DNA of 64,000 nt from Kingdonia uniflora (Eukaryota; Streptophyta; Magnoliopsida; Ranunculales; Circaeasteraceae), in assembly GCA_014058105.1 (NCBI GenBank), contig JACGCM010002435.1, positions 2,542,001 through 2,606,000 of the forward strand, read 5' to 3'. The notes below the pieces were generated by a model, which made no database searches, was not told the DNA's origin, and saw only the letters and a list, made by a program, of their open reading frames with translations. How positions within the stretch are numbered: position 1 is the first letter of the stretch; each line of letters starts with the position of its first letter. The position numbers and the translations under genes were made by a program. Below, piece after piece: positions 46,691-58,329 of this stretch.

Positions 46691-48531
46691 AACAACTATA
46701 TTTCTCTCATTTCTTCACTTCCCTTTTTTCTCTCTCTCTTCTCTCCCTAACCTATTTCCCCTCTCCTCCTCACTCTTGATCCACTCTCCCCCATCGTATC
46801 AAGGATCTTTCGCCCACTTCGTCTCGAGTTTCGCTCCTACCCTCGGTAAGTTTTTTCGATTCCTTTTTTATCCTTTTCGCTCAATTTTCGGCGTATAGTT
46901 TGATTCTAGAGTTGGGTTTATTGTCGTTTTAATTTAATTGATTGTTTGCTTGTTGTTGTTATTGGTTGTGTTAGCCTATCAGGCGTTCCGTTTGCCGTTA
47001 GGCGGAATTTAGTTGGTTTTCTGAGTTGGATTTCCGCAAGACTCGGGATTGTCTTCAGGCGAGTTTTATCCCTTCATTACTAAGTTTTATACTAGTTTAT
47101 GAGTATTGTTTTAGAGTATTAACTGAACTTAGAGATGCTATGTTATTAACTATAATTGCACCTAGGAATTACTTGGTTTATTTTGTTAACCTGTAGTTAG
47201 GTTTGTTTGATTTCGGGGGTTCGGTTAGTGTTCGTATAGGACCCGAGCTTAGTTAGTTGTGGTTGTCTTAGTGTTCTCATGGTTTTGCCCCTGAATTCCC
47301 CTTCCAACTTTAAGAGATTGGTGTGTTAGATGTAGTGACGGTTAGGTTGCTATGTTGGCTATGCTTAGTCGGTGCGACCGAGTCTCTGTTCATCCTAATT
47401 TTGTATTACCGTGTGAGCGGCAGCTATGTTGTTTCTCTTATACACTTGTTGCATATTAATTACTTTACTAATATCTTCAAAACTTATTGAGATTGGATAC
47501 ACGAACACTCTGTTTTCGGCTAACCTCCGATAGGGTCCAATGAGTCTTAACATCGGGTTAAAAGATTTGGTGAGATTGGGAATGGCACTATCATACCTAG
47601 TTTAACCACTCAGGAGTGTGGAATAGTATGAGGCAGAGTCATGGAGATCCTAACTTATTCCATGGTGAGGTTGAAATTCCTTGAAATGATACAGACTATT
47701 GCTCCATTGGGTTGATCCACCCATTACCACTTTGAACGAGTGCGACCTATCCTTAGCTTGGTCGAGCTTAACCAAATCATACCAGTGTATCCCCTTACTA
47801 GTCTCTTTAAGAAATTAGACGTTAGCGGTTGATCGACCTACTACTTAGAAATTACGAGTATCGGTTTTATTGCATCACGTCATATTGCACCTAGGGTAAG
47901 TATGGGATTATCCTAGTTATCACGTCACATCATGGCATTGCATATTTTTTAGTCATCACGTCACATCATGGCATTGCATATTCTCTTATCATCAACTCTT
48001 TCTCCTCTTATATTCTTGACTCTAACTCTTTCCTTATCTACTCTCTATCCCTTGTGATCTTTTAGTATATTGTTAGACTGTATTTACCTGTTTCCTGCTT
48101 CACATTCATCTTTATCTATATTCTCAGTAAATGTTTATTAGTGGGATATTTAGTTTTGTAGGATTAGTGAGCTCGTTGTTTGCTTACTCACGCATTTTAA
48201 CCATTTCAGAGGTTGATTAGCTTGGATTGCCGCGTGGTTGGCCAGTTAAGAGATAGATCTTGCCGCTGCAGATTTTTTTCAGTTTTAGACTTCTGTAGGT
48301 GTTCTCAGCATATATATATCTTCTGATGTATATATATATCTTTTGCTTCCCCGTTTTATTGTTGTATGTTATTTCTTTACTCTGATGATTATTGCTATAT
48401 GTGAATAACTGAGCCAGAATTTATCTACGGCTTGGCTATTTCTGGGGTAGAATCTGTGGATTCCCTGACCTGCACTACTTAGAATCTAATAATTGGTCAA
48501 GCTATCGATTACCAGATTTTAGGGCGTGACA
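46691..48531. other. Right part of the LTR-type insertion, non-coding
   Basis: A pyrimidine-rich start (46695-46800) is followed by sequence without recognised genes. ATCACGTCACATCATGGCAT is repeated at about 47921 and 47944. The end GGGCGTGACA is the terminus of the insertion. Confidence 0.5.
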
Positions 48532-49576
48532 GAAATGGTTTGGAAAAGTGTTCCCCATTTGGGGTATATGTCATCCGCTAGGTAATACCCCATATCATAA
48601 GCTTTTCTGACAATTGTATAATTACAAGGCGGGGCGATACCATCGGCTAGGTCGGTAAAAATATGTGATTGTTGTAGGACATTGATATCATTGTTAGACC
48701 CTGGTAACTCAAAAAAGGCATGCCAAATTCAATGGTCGTGTGAAGTTACCATTTCAAGAATCAGTGTCGCCTTAGGGTAATGACCAGTAAATTGACCGTG
48801 CCAAGCTTTGGGACAATTTTTCCATATCCAATGCATGCAATCAAGGCTTCCTAACATGCCGGGAAATCCCCGTAACTCTCCGATCGCTTTTAACTTTTCG
48901 ACGTCGATCGCGTTTGGTGCTCGAAGATATTCCTCGCCAAAAATTTGCATAACCGCAACACAAAACTTTTTTACACATAAGAAGGTTGTGCTTTCTCATA
49001 TTCAGATATATTCGTCAAAAAGATCTGCCGCAACACCGTAGCTTAGGAAACGTAGTGTTGTGACTACCTTTTGGTACGATGATAACCCCATAGTACCAGT
49101 GTTGTTGGGTTTCTCGACAAAGTAATGATCATGTGCAACGACTACATCGAATAGACACATAAACATGTCTCTACTCATACGAAAATGTCGCCAAAATTCT
49201 CATGGCTCATATATACAATTCGGCTTGAAGTAGTCTCGTATAATGCTGTAATACCCCAATGGGTGATCTCGCTTCTTTATCTTATCCTTACGGCGCATGA
49301 CACTCCCGCCATGACTCGAATTTATATCATATACTATAATATTCATTACAGCTTGGTGCAGAACACAAATTTCCACCGCACAATCAAAGATAAGATCGTC
49401 AGAGGAGGACGACGACGATACACCTGGAGGATCACCAATAGATGAATCAGATGATGAAGAAGACATTTGAGGCTGTGAAGTTGAGAGAATGGTGTAATAC
49501 CAGATGGTAAACAAGTTTCCAATGGAAGAAAGAAATATAAAAGGGAGAAATATAAAAGGGGAAGAAGATATGGGTC

Positions 49577-49650
49577 TTGGAAATCAGGGATTTGGCGGTA
49601 AAAGGAAAACCGCGTGGTGTTCTTTTTACCGCCAAATCCCTGATTTCCAA
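49577..49650. repeat. Near-perfect hairpin upstream of the Harbinger transposase
   Basis: TTGGAAATCAGGGATTTGGC continues to ...GTAAAA at 49603 and is mirrored from 49624 to 49650. This gives a 27-bp perfect stem around a 20-base loop containing CCGCGTGGTGTTC. Related CCGCGTGGTGTTC/TTTTACCG words form another hairpin at 52231-52276. Confidence 0.9.
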
Positions 49651-49940
49651 TGGATTAAAATACCTCAGTGCAAAATCTATTCGAATAAAGCACTTCAGTG
49701 CAAAATTGTACAAATTTATTCGAACAGACAGACATTGAAAAAACTATCCCAAAAACCAAAAAACTTTAGTCAATTTCAACATTTGATAATCATGGCTAAT
49801 AAACATTAGATAACCAAAAAACTTCCTCAAACCATTCTAGCTAAACTACACCATGGGATTACAAAAAATAAAGTACTAGTAGTTATAGCTGAGCTTCTAC
49901 ATCGTCTGCAAAAACATCAAAACATCAAAAACACCTATAT

Positions 49941-52010
49941 CTACTCATAATCATCTCTAGTACCCCACCCCCTGCGGCTAGTACTGCCTCCCCTGGTTCG
50001 CAGACCAGATCCACGCTGCCTCGTCCTCGCGCTACCTCTAGGTGGTAGCTACACCACCCGTACGTCACGCTCCCTCCTCAGCTGTAGGTCCTGAACGGGA
50101 CAAAAAAATATATAAATATTTTGACAAAATAAATATGACATTAAGAAAATACATAAATAAATTACTTACATGGGCATATAGCTGATGATCTATACTGTCA
50201 ATGTGCCTGTGGGCAGTAGCAAGCTCATCAGTCAACTCTTGGAGCCTTTGTACGTCCCGCGCAGACTCTGCAAGGGCGAGTTGCCCTATACCATGAGTCA
50301 GGTGCCACAACTCCTCTGCGCTGTAAGAGAAAGACATGGGTAGCGAGTCCCTTAAGTGGGCGATGGGGAACATCTCATGCGTCCCTATCCACTCCATATG
50401 CCACCCTGAGTCAAGCCCCTCCACTTCGCTAGGCAAACTAAAGTCCTGGGATAAGCTATGAACCGACACTGACGTAACCACCACGGATGTAATACCAGCT
50501 ATGAGTGCAGTTGGTCCGAACAGATCTATATTCCCCATCCTCTGGGAATCTGTCAACAGGTGGCCTACCTCCAAAGTTTGTTCAACCCAGTATGAGGTCT
50601 AAGTCTCTCGCTCCTCCCCTATCACAAACTACTCACAGTCAAGGAACCCAGCCTGTCTTATCTTCTGTAAAGCCGTTGGACTAATATGTGGCGACATGCT
50701 AACAGAGGATCCAAAGGAATATGCGCCTCACCAGCCAACTGCCTCCAACATCTATCCCCCAAGTAATATTTGCAGTTTCCATTTGGTACTTGAAGTGGCA
50801 TCCTCTTACGGGATATGAGTTTTGCAGTCAATACGTCATCTATCTCAGACACTGTAAAATCTAACCAAGGTTCTTAAGTGATCGTGTCAGTAGTGCGGTG
50901 GTCAATGTGGTATCTGCCTAGAATAAATAGATTAGTTGTCTGGTCATTTATTTTCCTCATATTCCCCCTCTCCCATGCTCTGAGACGCAGATAGGCTGAG
51001 AACTTAACATCTTCCTTGACAATAGGGTGACCAACCCCACAATACTCGTAGAACCAATACTGCATTTTGGAACAACATAAAAAATAATAAGAATTTATAT
51101 TTAAGACGCTTATTGGAAGATATTTGATTTGTAAAAGGAAAAAATGTTAGTGTACCGTCAGAAGTTTGACAAATCCAGTGATGGCACCCACGGTCGTGAC
51201 TGCGGTATCTAAACCATAGTACAGGGAAACAAGAATAGCATAACCCCTATCATATTGTGTTGTCGAGTCCAAATCGGCCACGGCCGTGAGATATCCAAGC
51301 GGGACGGTGTTGTTGGCCGTTTGGAACCACAAATGTCCCATCATGAAGAGGATAAAAGCATGACCAATAGTAATATCATCATCCCGATCATCTGCGATGG
51401 TCAAGTACGTCCTCAAATGTGAAATGCTGACGTTTCCACTCTTTATATGACTGGAATCAATATTGGGGAGCAATTATCTCGTATTGGATAATACACTCCA
51501 TGCGTCGTCATACGGCACCTGTGTCAGATATCGGCCGATTGACAATGATGTCAACATTGTGAAATCCAATGGCGTGACCCCTATCTCTGCACACGAGAAG
51601 AGAAACGTGTGTGTGGTCGGCCACCAATACTCTGTAAGTGCCTAAATTAGCCGATTATCTGAATTGCCCAAGCGTATATCCATAAATTGCCAAATATATT
51701 TACCACGGCATCCCTTACAAGTAGAATTGTGGAAATCTTCTTCCACACTTTGATCACCGTAGTGAATGTGCCGTACACATGCATCGAATCCCGATTCTAT
51801 TCATTGAGGCATTTTGTCAAACACTTGATTTATGGAAATAACAAATTCACAATTACTCTAAAACTTACTGTGAGTTCTTTTCCCGTGTAATAGATGTGAC
51901 TAACGCCGTCTGGGAGTTGGGTAATACACATCCGCGGGAAGTTTTCTTGGGTTGGGTTTAGTATAGATTGGGGTTGGACATCTTCAAATTCTACTCATTT
52001 TTTCTTCCTT
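49941..52010 (-). pseudogene. Plant mobile domain (PMD) gene, degraded
   Basis: PMD proteins are transposon-linked plant proteins, some of which were domesticated as the MAIN/MAIL silencing factors. An N-terminal piece (about 51889-51990) reads NPTQENFPRMCITQLPDGV. The PMD core follows: EIGVTPLDFTMLTSLSIGRY, LLPNIDSSHIKSGNVSISHL, HAFILFMMGHLWFQTANNTV, SLYYGLDTAVTTVGAITGFV. After an intron comes YWFYEYCGVGHPIVKEDVKF, LRAWERGN, then MPLQVPNGNCKYYLGDRCWR. A coiled-coil tail (LQELTDELATAHRHIDSIDH) and an Arg/Gly-rich end stop at 49941. Stops (after SNTR, DTIT and others) show it is a pseudogene. It has a separate transcription unit from the Harbinger genes but the same orientation as the transposase. 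Confidence 0.8.
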
Positions 52011-52230
52011 CCGGACCTCGAGCGAGTTATGGAATGTTCAGGATTTCTTGCCATTCTAAACCCAAGCATAGTACTGGGGTGTGGATCTCCCTCTGGCATA
52101 TGAATTTTGATTTTGTTGGAATCATAATTTTTTTACCTTTGATTTTGAGAGAGAGCAATAAGTAAAATGTGGAGAATAGTCGAGTTGGTTTCCAAATTAA
52201 CAAACAGTTAAAGCGGCGGTGTTTGGAACC

Positions 52231-52276
52231 CCGCGCAGTGTTCCTTTTACCGCGCGGTAAAAGGAACACCACGCGG
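52231..52276. repeat. 46-bp palindrome near the Harbinger right end
   Basis: CCGCGCAGTGTTCCTTTTAC leads to the centre CCGCGCGG and is mirrored to CCACGCGG at 52276, with two mismatched pairs. It shares words with the hairpin at 49577-49650. Confidence 0.85.
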
Positions 52277-52430
52277 TGTTTTAATCTCTTCCAAATTAAA
52301 AATAAAATAAAATAACACGTCAATAACTCACACTGGCTGCTGAAAGAGGTCGGGTGTGAGTTATGTTTTTGGTGGGCCAGGGTGTCAGAATTCACACCCA
52401 AACCCACACTCGCTGCTAGAGATGCTCTAA

Positions 52431-53109
52431 GGGGTAGATTGCTTTATATAATAGTAGAAATATGGGATAAGTGATTTTACTATAAGGTGTTGGACATCAT
52501 TATTCTCCACAAATGTAATGATACATCTCACTGTAAAGCACATGAAGCACACCTTAAAAAATTGGGTCTACCACCCTCATAACTTTTGAACCGATCATTT
52601 CTCACAGAAAGTAACACACGAAGCACGTTGGAGGATGTGCACGAAGCATGTGTGAAGAGGGCGTTTGGACCTAAACCACATGACATATTTATAAATGGGT
52701 GGTTATGGTAACCACCATAACCAACTTAAGTACTCTCCTACATGGGCCTATATGTGGGCACCCAAATCTTACCATAGGTTGGGCCTAAACATCAGGCCTC
52801 ATTACATAACACCCCAACCCAAGAGTTGGGCTTTATTCTCTTGACCCGAAAAGGGTAAAGCTGGAATTACAAAAAGACATAATATGTGGCATGTAAATGA
52901 CCACCCAGTACATTACGTTATTTTTTTTGAGCACGCCTGTTTCTATATAGATTCGTAACCCTGATCTGATAAACGAAGTAGAAATCGAACCAAAATCGAA
53001 ACCGAAACCATAAAATTAAGAATCGCATACATCAGAAGAAAAAAAAGTCAACGACTTTGACGCCGACCATCCTTCCGGGAGCCGAAATCTCCCTTCACAC
53101 GTCTACTAC
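52431..53109. other. Spacer between Harbinger-like unit and second gypsy element
   Basis: AT-rich sequence with GGTGGTTATGGTAACCACC (52690-52715), a short palindrome, and a CGAAACCGAAACC-type run near 52990. No gene is recognised. The last 5 bases (ACTAC, 53105-53109) may be the target duplication of the next element. Confidence 0.5.
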
Positions 53110-53599
53110 TCTAGGAGTACACTCCCACTAACCACGAGGTGGAAGGTCGTTGGGTAACCTCTCCACCAAAAGTAGGAGCACCCTAGCTAACGTCGACCGT
53201 TCAGGTCGTCAGACGAGCGCTCTTCTAGCGACGAGCACACCCAAGAAGGGAGCTCTCCTAACGACCCCAAAGGTACGGTGAGCATAACCGATGGCAACCG
53301 GCATTAACCCCTGCCCACGTGGAGAGGTAAAGCCTACGACCCTAGATGAATACCTTAGGAATTACTCACGGCACGTGAGCAGGATTACTCTTAGGTCAAA
53401 CCTTCCCTATAAATAGAGAGGGGAGGTAACCTAGGAGAGAACTTTTTTTTTAGCACTTCCCCTTCCTCCAAAGAGACCAAAAGAGCTTAAGGGGAAGAAA
53501 CCCGGAAAGAGCCGAGTGGTGCCCTCCTCTAGTGGGACGTATCTAGCCTAAAACTAATATACACTTACTGTCGTCCCTGGGAAGAATCATTGGACTATA
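53110..53599 (+). repeat. 5' LTR of the second gypsy element
   Basis: It is collinear with 57835-58329. The start TCTAGGAG replaces the intact TGTAGGAG of the 3' LTR, and the end ACTATA replaces ACTACA. A TATAAATA box is at 53408-53415. The two LTRs differ at many sites, so the insertion is old. Confidence 0.9.
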
Positions 53600-53615
53600 A
53601 TTGGCACCGTCTGCG
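53600..53615 (+). promoter_or_regulatory. Primer-binding site
   Basis: ATTGGCACCGTCTGCG lies immediately after the 5' LTR. It resembles the TGGCGCCGTCTG-type sites of plant Ty3/gypsy elements, where a tRNA 3' end primes cDNA synthesis; one base differs. Confidence 0.65.
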
Positions 53616-53643
53616 TTCACGCGACTTCAACCTCTATCAACAC

Positions 53644-55570
53644 CATGCGAAGATGGTGGTTTCTACAATAAACCAAACGTAAGAGGTGTTAAGGCAGAAA
53701 TACGAGCCGCGCTATTACTGTTAAAAGAACAAATGTCAACAAAGAAGGACCAAATCCGTCAGCTCTAATTGGCCAACGATGAACTACGCGACACTCTCGT
53801 CGCTAGACATTAACCGCCGCTTGGCGGCCTAGCAGTATCCGCATCCATAAGCGAGTCCACGCCCCACGATGCGGCACCCAATAATGGTACCCACCCACGT
53901 TTGCCCCCAGTCTACGGGCCAGTATACGAGCACCAGCCCATACCAGTTCATAACCCGTACCTGTCGCCCCGAGGAGTGACAGCACTCCCGGTCATCCAGC
54001 GCCCCCCAACATCGTTGCCTCCTGTATACCACGCGACAGACCCACGATCATCTTAACAGCAACCCGTTTACCAACTCAGCCACAATGACCTACCCCCACT
54101 GGATTGTTACGCCTTATAGTACCAAGGTATGCCTCCCCCCACGCCCGTAGCATACTTCGGGGCCTGGCAAGGTGACGACTATGATAACCCCCCCAGTGGC
54201 ACCAACCGTACAACCCCGATGATCCCTTCTACCCACCCGAGCATGGCTCCAGGCCCCACCAAGAAAGAAACTTCGCCTACAATGACCAATTTCATGAACA
54301 GTATCCAGGAACGTCTTCATTCGAACACCCATACGAGCAATACCACGAGAGTTACTACGATGAGTCATCCACCAGAGGTGGGACCAGCCAAAGATGGGAC
54401 GTATTACCACTAACGGCCGCCTTCATGGAGGCGTTAATCAAAAACATGCAGAGTAACGTCCCCACCAAACAGTTAACCAAGGAGACCATCCGCCGGATCC
54501 ACAATACATATCACCACGGCCATCCAAAATTACTCCCTAGGCCAGAGCTACTCCAAACCGAAGATAGAGGCCTTTATCGGGAGCCAAGGCCCAGGCCAAC
54601 ACATCTCGAAATTTTAGTACAGTATCGACTTACAATACCAAACCGACGAACATATGTGTCGCTTATTCCCTTTTACCCTATCCGACGGGGACCTCGCCTG
54701 GTTCCAAAGCCTTGAACCCAACTCCATCTCTACGTTTGAGCAACTTTCTTTGGCATTCATCAAAAAGTACCTACACAACCAGCAATCTAAGAAGCAGTTA
54801 ACGGGGCTATTTTCTCTGAAGTAACAGGTCGAAGAAACCTCGACTCCTTCCTGTCAAGGTTTAAGTGCGAACTAACCCTCATCGAGTGGGTCGATGCCCC
54901 GACCGTCTGTCTAGCTTTTATGGGTCCCGATTCTAAATTCTGTGAGGCCTTACACATAAAGAAACCTGAAATACTCAAGAACCTCTACGAGAAAGTACGA
55001 AAATACCAAAACGTGGAAGCCGACTATCGAGCATCTGGCTCACAGACAACCACCTTTCTAAGTACCGTTTTTGCCCCTTTTACTGTCGCATGTTCGAAAA
55101 CTTCTAAACACCCGAGGGACACACACAAACCCCAATGCAACCCTAACAGCGGCAGGAATAAAAGGCGATTAGGGAGGGACCCTCGATATAAAATTGAGCC
55201 CCCATGGGATGGGAGACCAAAGACCCCATGCTGGGAACGCTACTCGCCCAGCAACCTTACTCTCACACGGGCAGATCTCCTTGTCATCATTAAGAATGAC
55301 CCCGACTATATGAAACCACGTCCAAAACCCGACTGTCTCGAACGACCATACTGCGCACACCACGATGTCCACGACCATGCGATCGAGGAGTGCTATGATT
55401 TGATCAAGATGACTGAGACATGGTTCTGCTACCTCAATCAGCCAATCCCACCCAAAGACAGACTCTCTCAAAGAACCCTCGAACATCCAGAAGTGACAGC
55501 TCAGGTACAGGGTCATGTGGTAGTATGTGAAATAATCCTAGGAGACCTCAACAGAGCACAATCACATTAG
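53644..55570 (+). pseudogene. gag of the second gypsy element, degraded
   Basis: Gag forms the virus-like particle of the retrotransposon. The 5' half is Pro/Tyr-rich and full of stops and shifts. The core is readable as DLAWFQSLEPNSISTFEQLS, FIKKYLHNQQSKKQLTGLF and, in the 216-codon open frame at 54920-55570, MGPDSKFCEALHIKKPEIL. A basic stretch (NKRRLGRDPRYK) and a modified zinc knuckle (CAHHDVHDHAIEECYDL, near 55350) follow, the usual layout for this lineage. Lack of a continuous frame before 54920 shows it is not functional. Confidence 0.8.
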
Positions 55571-55690
55571 GCAATTTCTAACTCCACGAGTCAGTATTAC
55601 CGCCTTAACGATAACCAACGGATAACCCACAAAATTAAGGCGAGCCCAGAGCCGCAATACGGACAGGCCATCTACTTCACATACAATAAT

Positions 55691-56080
55691 TTGAGTTTGG
55701 TCTCCCATCCAAATGACGATTCCTTAACCATTTGGATTGTGATCGGGGGTGTCCTCGTTAAATATATGTTGGTAGACTCTGGCAGCAGAGCCAACATCTT
55801 GTATTACGACGCCCTCAAGAACATGAACATGCAAGATTGCCTGGCACTATCCAAAACAGAGATTTCAGGATTCAACGGGTCCATCAAACAAGCCATGGGA
55901 GAACTCGTAACTCAGGTACAGGCTAGACCAATTGTGGTATCCACAATGTTCATCGTCATCAACAACCCCTTAGTCAATTATAATGACATCCTGGGATGCG
56001 ACAGGATCCACGTTATGCGGGTAGTACCATCTTCCTATCATCAAGTAATACTTTTCCTCATAAAATTCGGCATGTATTAA
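55691..56080 (+). pseudogene. Retrotransposon aspartic protease
   Basis: The 129-codon frame holds VKYMLVDSGSRANILYYDAL with the active-site DSG motif, then LVNYNDILGCDRIHVMRVVP and SSYHQVILFLIKFG, typical of the Ty3/gypsy protease region that cuts the polyprotein. It ends at a stop at 56080, after which the frame leading to reverse transcriptase is broken. Confidence 0.85.
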
Positions 56081-56347
56081 ATACGAGGCTGCCAAGTAGC
56101 TGCCCGTATTTGTTACGCCAACTCTCTAAACAAATTGGTGGTCTGTGAGAACTCAAAAAGAAAGAGGAAAAGTATCACGATTGAGGAATAGCAACGAACA
56201 GGAAACGAGCCCATGGAGGTGGACTCGTCCCCCATTCCTCGCCGCCCCAGCATGCACATACAAACTGATGAACAACCTTCTGATCAGAATGATATAGTTA
56301 TAAGCACGTTCAACAAAAACTGATCAACACTGCCTCTCTTAGAGCCG

Positions 56348-57640
56348 GTGGATAAGATTAACCTTGATGGCCCTACGAGAACCACCTATATTGGTTCACT
56401 GTTGACAGGGGAAGAGCGCTCATACCTTATCACCCTCCTTCAACAATACAATGACGTCTTCGCCTGGTCATTCGACGAAATACCGAGCATAGATCATGCC
56501 GTGGCATGTCACCACTTGCACGTAAACGATAAAGCTACCCCCGTCAAACAGAAACCATGACGAACAACCCCGAAGTTATGGGGAGCCATAAACGATGAGA
56601 TCTAAAATTTACTCCAGGCAGGATTTATCAGACCGGTGGACTACCCACGATGGGTAGTGAATGTGGTGGCCGTTCCTAAGAAGAATGGTAAACCACGGGT
56701 TTGTATAGATTTCACCAACCTTAACAGGCATTGTCTATAGGATAGCTTCCCTATGCCCCTCATCACAAGACTAGTGGATTCCACAGTTGGCCACGAACGA
56801 TTGTCATTCATGGACTGTTACTCCGGGTACAACCAATTTCCTTTGGCAGCCGATAACCAAGAGTGCACCTCCTTTACCACCGAGCATAACTTATATTGTT
56901 ATACTGTCATGCCCTTCGACCAAGAGTGTACCTCCCTTACCAACGCTTAATCATCGCCATGTTTGAAGAACAACTGGGCAAAACAGTGGAAGTCTACATT
57001 GACGACATGCTCGTAAAAAATAGGTTTCACACCGATCATCTAGACGACCTCAAGACCGTCTTCACAAAGTTGCGCCACTATAAAATACGACTGAATTTGA
57101 GAAGGGCAGCTTCGGTCTCTCCTTGGGGAAGTTCCTGGGGCACCTAGTCACTCAACGGGGAATAGAGACCGACCCCGACCAGATCTGTGCCCTCGCCTGT
57201 ATGCCCTCACCGCGAACGCTGAAGCAAGTTCAAGCACTCGAAGGAAAAATTGTCGAACTCGGGCGCTTTATTTACAAAGCCTCCTACAAAAGCCGTCCAC
57301 TTTTCAATGTATCCGGGAGAACAAAAAGTGCCAATGGAACGACGAGTGCGAGGTCGCTTTTTAGGACATGTTGCGATACTTGGCCACCCTCAATCCTCAG
57401 TGCACCAAAAGAACACGAGCTATTGGGCTTGTATTTGAGAAACACAGATGAATCTATCAGCGCAGTCCTCGTCTGAACGGACAATAAAACTGAGAAATTG
57501 GTATACTTCGTCAGTAAAACCCTCATGGGGGCAGAACTGCAGTACTCCATAGTAGAAAAATAAGCCTTTGCTTTGGTGTATGCCTCACAAAAATTAAGAC
57601 CATACTTCCAAGCCCACAAAATCAAGCTTACCAAAATGAT
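56348..57640 (+). pseudogene. Reverse transcriptase and start of RNase H, degraded
   Basis: The lead-in reads LLTGEERSYLITLLQQYNDV and FAWSFDEIPSIDHAVA. The fingers/palm follow: AGFIRPVDYPRWVVNVVAVP, KKNGKPRVCIDFTNLNRHC, MDCYSGYNQFPLAADNQ. The catalytic block is VEVYIDDMLVKNR near 56990-57025 (Y-V/I-D-D type). KFLGHLVTQRGIETDPDQIC and an RNase H start (LVYFVSKTLMGAELQYSIVE, near 57500) close it. Stops after VKQKP, HCL, AVLV and IVEK and shifts near 56930 and 57110 disable it. RNase H is cut off near 57640 and no integrase follows. Confidence 0.85.
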
Positions 57641-57817
57641 GGGACACGTCACCCGCAGTAACCGCAACAGCCACACACTACACATTTTTCAAAATATTTA
57701 TTACTGTATTATCCCTTCCCAAGGCGCTGACAGACATGATGTCACACAACTCCCAATACAACGACCGAGCAATACACGATTATACCACCTCAACTCTCCC
57801 TCACTCCGAGCAAGAAC

Positions 57818-57834
57818 TGAGGTGGGGGGGGGAT
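57818..57834 (+). promoter_or_regulatory. Polypurine tract before the 3' LTR
   Basis: TGAGGTGGGGGGGGGAT (approximate G count) directly precedes the TGTAGG start of the 3' LTR. Confidence 0.8.
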
Positions 57835-58329
57835 TGTAGGAGCATGCTCCCTCTAACCACGAGGTGGAAGGTCATTGAGCGACCTCTCTACCAAAAGAAG
57901 GAGTACCCCAATTAGCGTCGACCATTCAGGTTGTCAAACGAACTACCTGCTAGTGACGAGTACACCTCAGGAGGGATCTCTCCTAACGACCCTAAAAGCA
58001 CAACGAACACAACTGATGGCAATGGGCGTTAACCCCTGCCCACGTAGAGAGGTAAAGCCTACGACCCCGGAGGGATACCTTAGGAATTACACACGGCACA
58101 TGAGCAGGAGTAATCTTAGGTCAAACCCTCCCTATAAATAGAGAGAGGGGGGGGGGTAACCTAAGAGATTTCCTTTTTGTTAGCACTTCCCCTTCCTCCA
58201 AAGAGACCAAAAGAGCTTAAGGGGAAGAAGCCTAAAGAGAGTCGAGTGGTGCCCTCCTCCAATGGGAAGTATCGAGCCTAAAGCTAATACACACTTATTG
58301 TCGTCCCTGGGAGAAATCATGAGACTACA
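57835..58329 (+). repeat. 3' LTR of the second gypsy element
   Basis: It begins TGTAGGAGCATGCTCC and ends GACTACA. It is collinear with the 5' LTR, with many substitutions and a G-run expansion near 58146-58156. A TATAAATA box is at 58133-58140. Confidence 0.92.

Larger units (their letters stand above)
45196..48531. mobile_element. 3.3 kb LTR-type insertion in the Harbinger transposase, probably a solo LTR
   Basis: The insertion starts TGTAATGTGTTG and ends AGGGCGTGACA. It is flanked by the 5-bp direct repeat GAAAT (45191-45195 and 48532-48536), as expected for an LTR element. I see no gag-pol inside. The sequence near 48150-48250 (CTCGTTGTTTGCTTACTCACG) is reminiscent of large plant Ty3/gypsy LTRs. 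The whole may be one long solo LTR that later received the segment at about 46014-46690. Open frames at 45483-45947 are low-complexity and not regarded as genes. Confidence 0.7.
44947..49466 (-). pseudogene. PIF/Harbinger DDE transposase, split and mutated
   Basis: The start is ATG 49466 (MSSSSSDSSIGDPPG). The upstream part shows FRMSRDMFMCLFDVV, YQKVVTTLRFLSYGVAADLF, then ELRGFPGMLGSLDCMHWIWK with the first catalytic Asp. ELPGSNNDINVL carries the second Asp, and YYLADDIYPKWGTLFQTI lies near 48540. The reading then jumps over an insertion (45196-48531) and resumes with KLFAQQQESYRKDVKRAFGV, where the catalytic Glu of 'ERAFGVLQ' is Lys, to IMHNMIVKEKRG and the stop at 44947. Stops after NCIYEP, DEYI and TSHDH add to the damage. 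It is catalytically dead on three counts. Confidence 0.88.
42866..52427. mobile_element. PIF/Harbinger-like unit with nested insertion
   Basis: It holds both genes typical of PIF/Harbinger transposons: a Myb/NAM-associated ORF1 (43046-44521, +) and a DDE transposase (44947-49466, -) in convergent orientation. Candidate ends are GAGCAAACGCGG at 42866 and, reverse-complemented, GAGCATCTCTAG at 52427. Both are followed within ~25 bp by GTGTGGGTTTG. Both are flanked by TAA (42863-42865, 52428-52430), a PIF-type target. The inner parts of the ends are diverged, and a plant-mobile-domain gene lies between the transposase and the right end, so the right boundary could instead be near 49.7 kb. Confidence 0.55.
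53110..58329 (+). mobile_element. Ty3/gypsy LTR retrotransposon with both LTRs, integrase missing
   Basis: The element is 5220 bp with LTRs at 53110-53599 and 57835-58329. A primer-binding-like TTGGCACCGTCTGCG follows the 5' LTR and a G-rich polypurine tract precedes the 3' LTR. Inside, in order, are a Pro-rich leader/gag, a zinc-knuckle gag end, an aspartic protease and a reverse transcriptase, all interrupted. Reverse transcriptase is followed by only the start of RNase H; integrase is absent, so an internal deletion lies near 57.64 kb. Flanks ACTAC and ACCAC differ by one base and may be a decayed 5-bp target duplication. The protein style is close to the element at 1-8998 (Tat-like). Confidence 0.88.
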
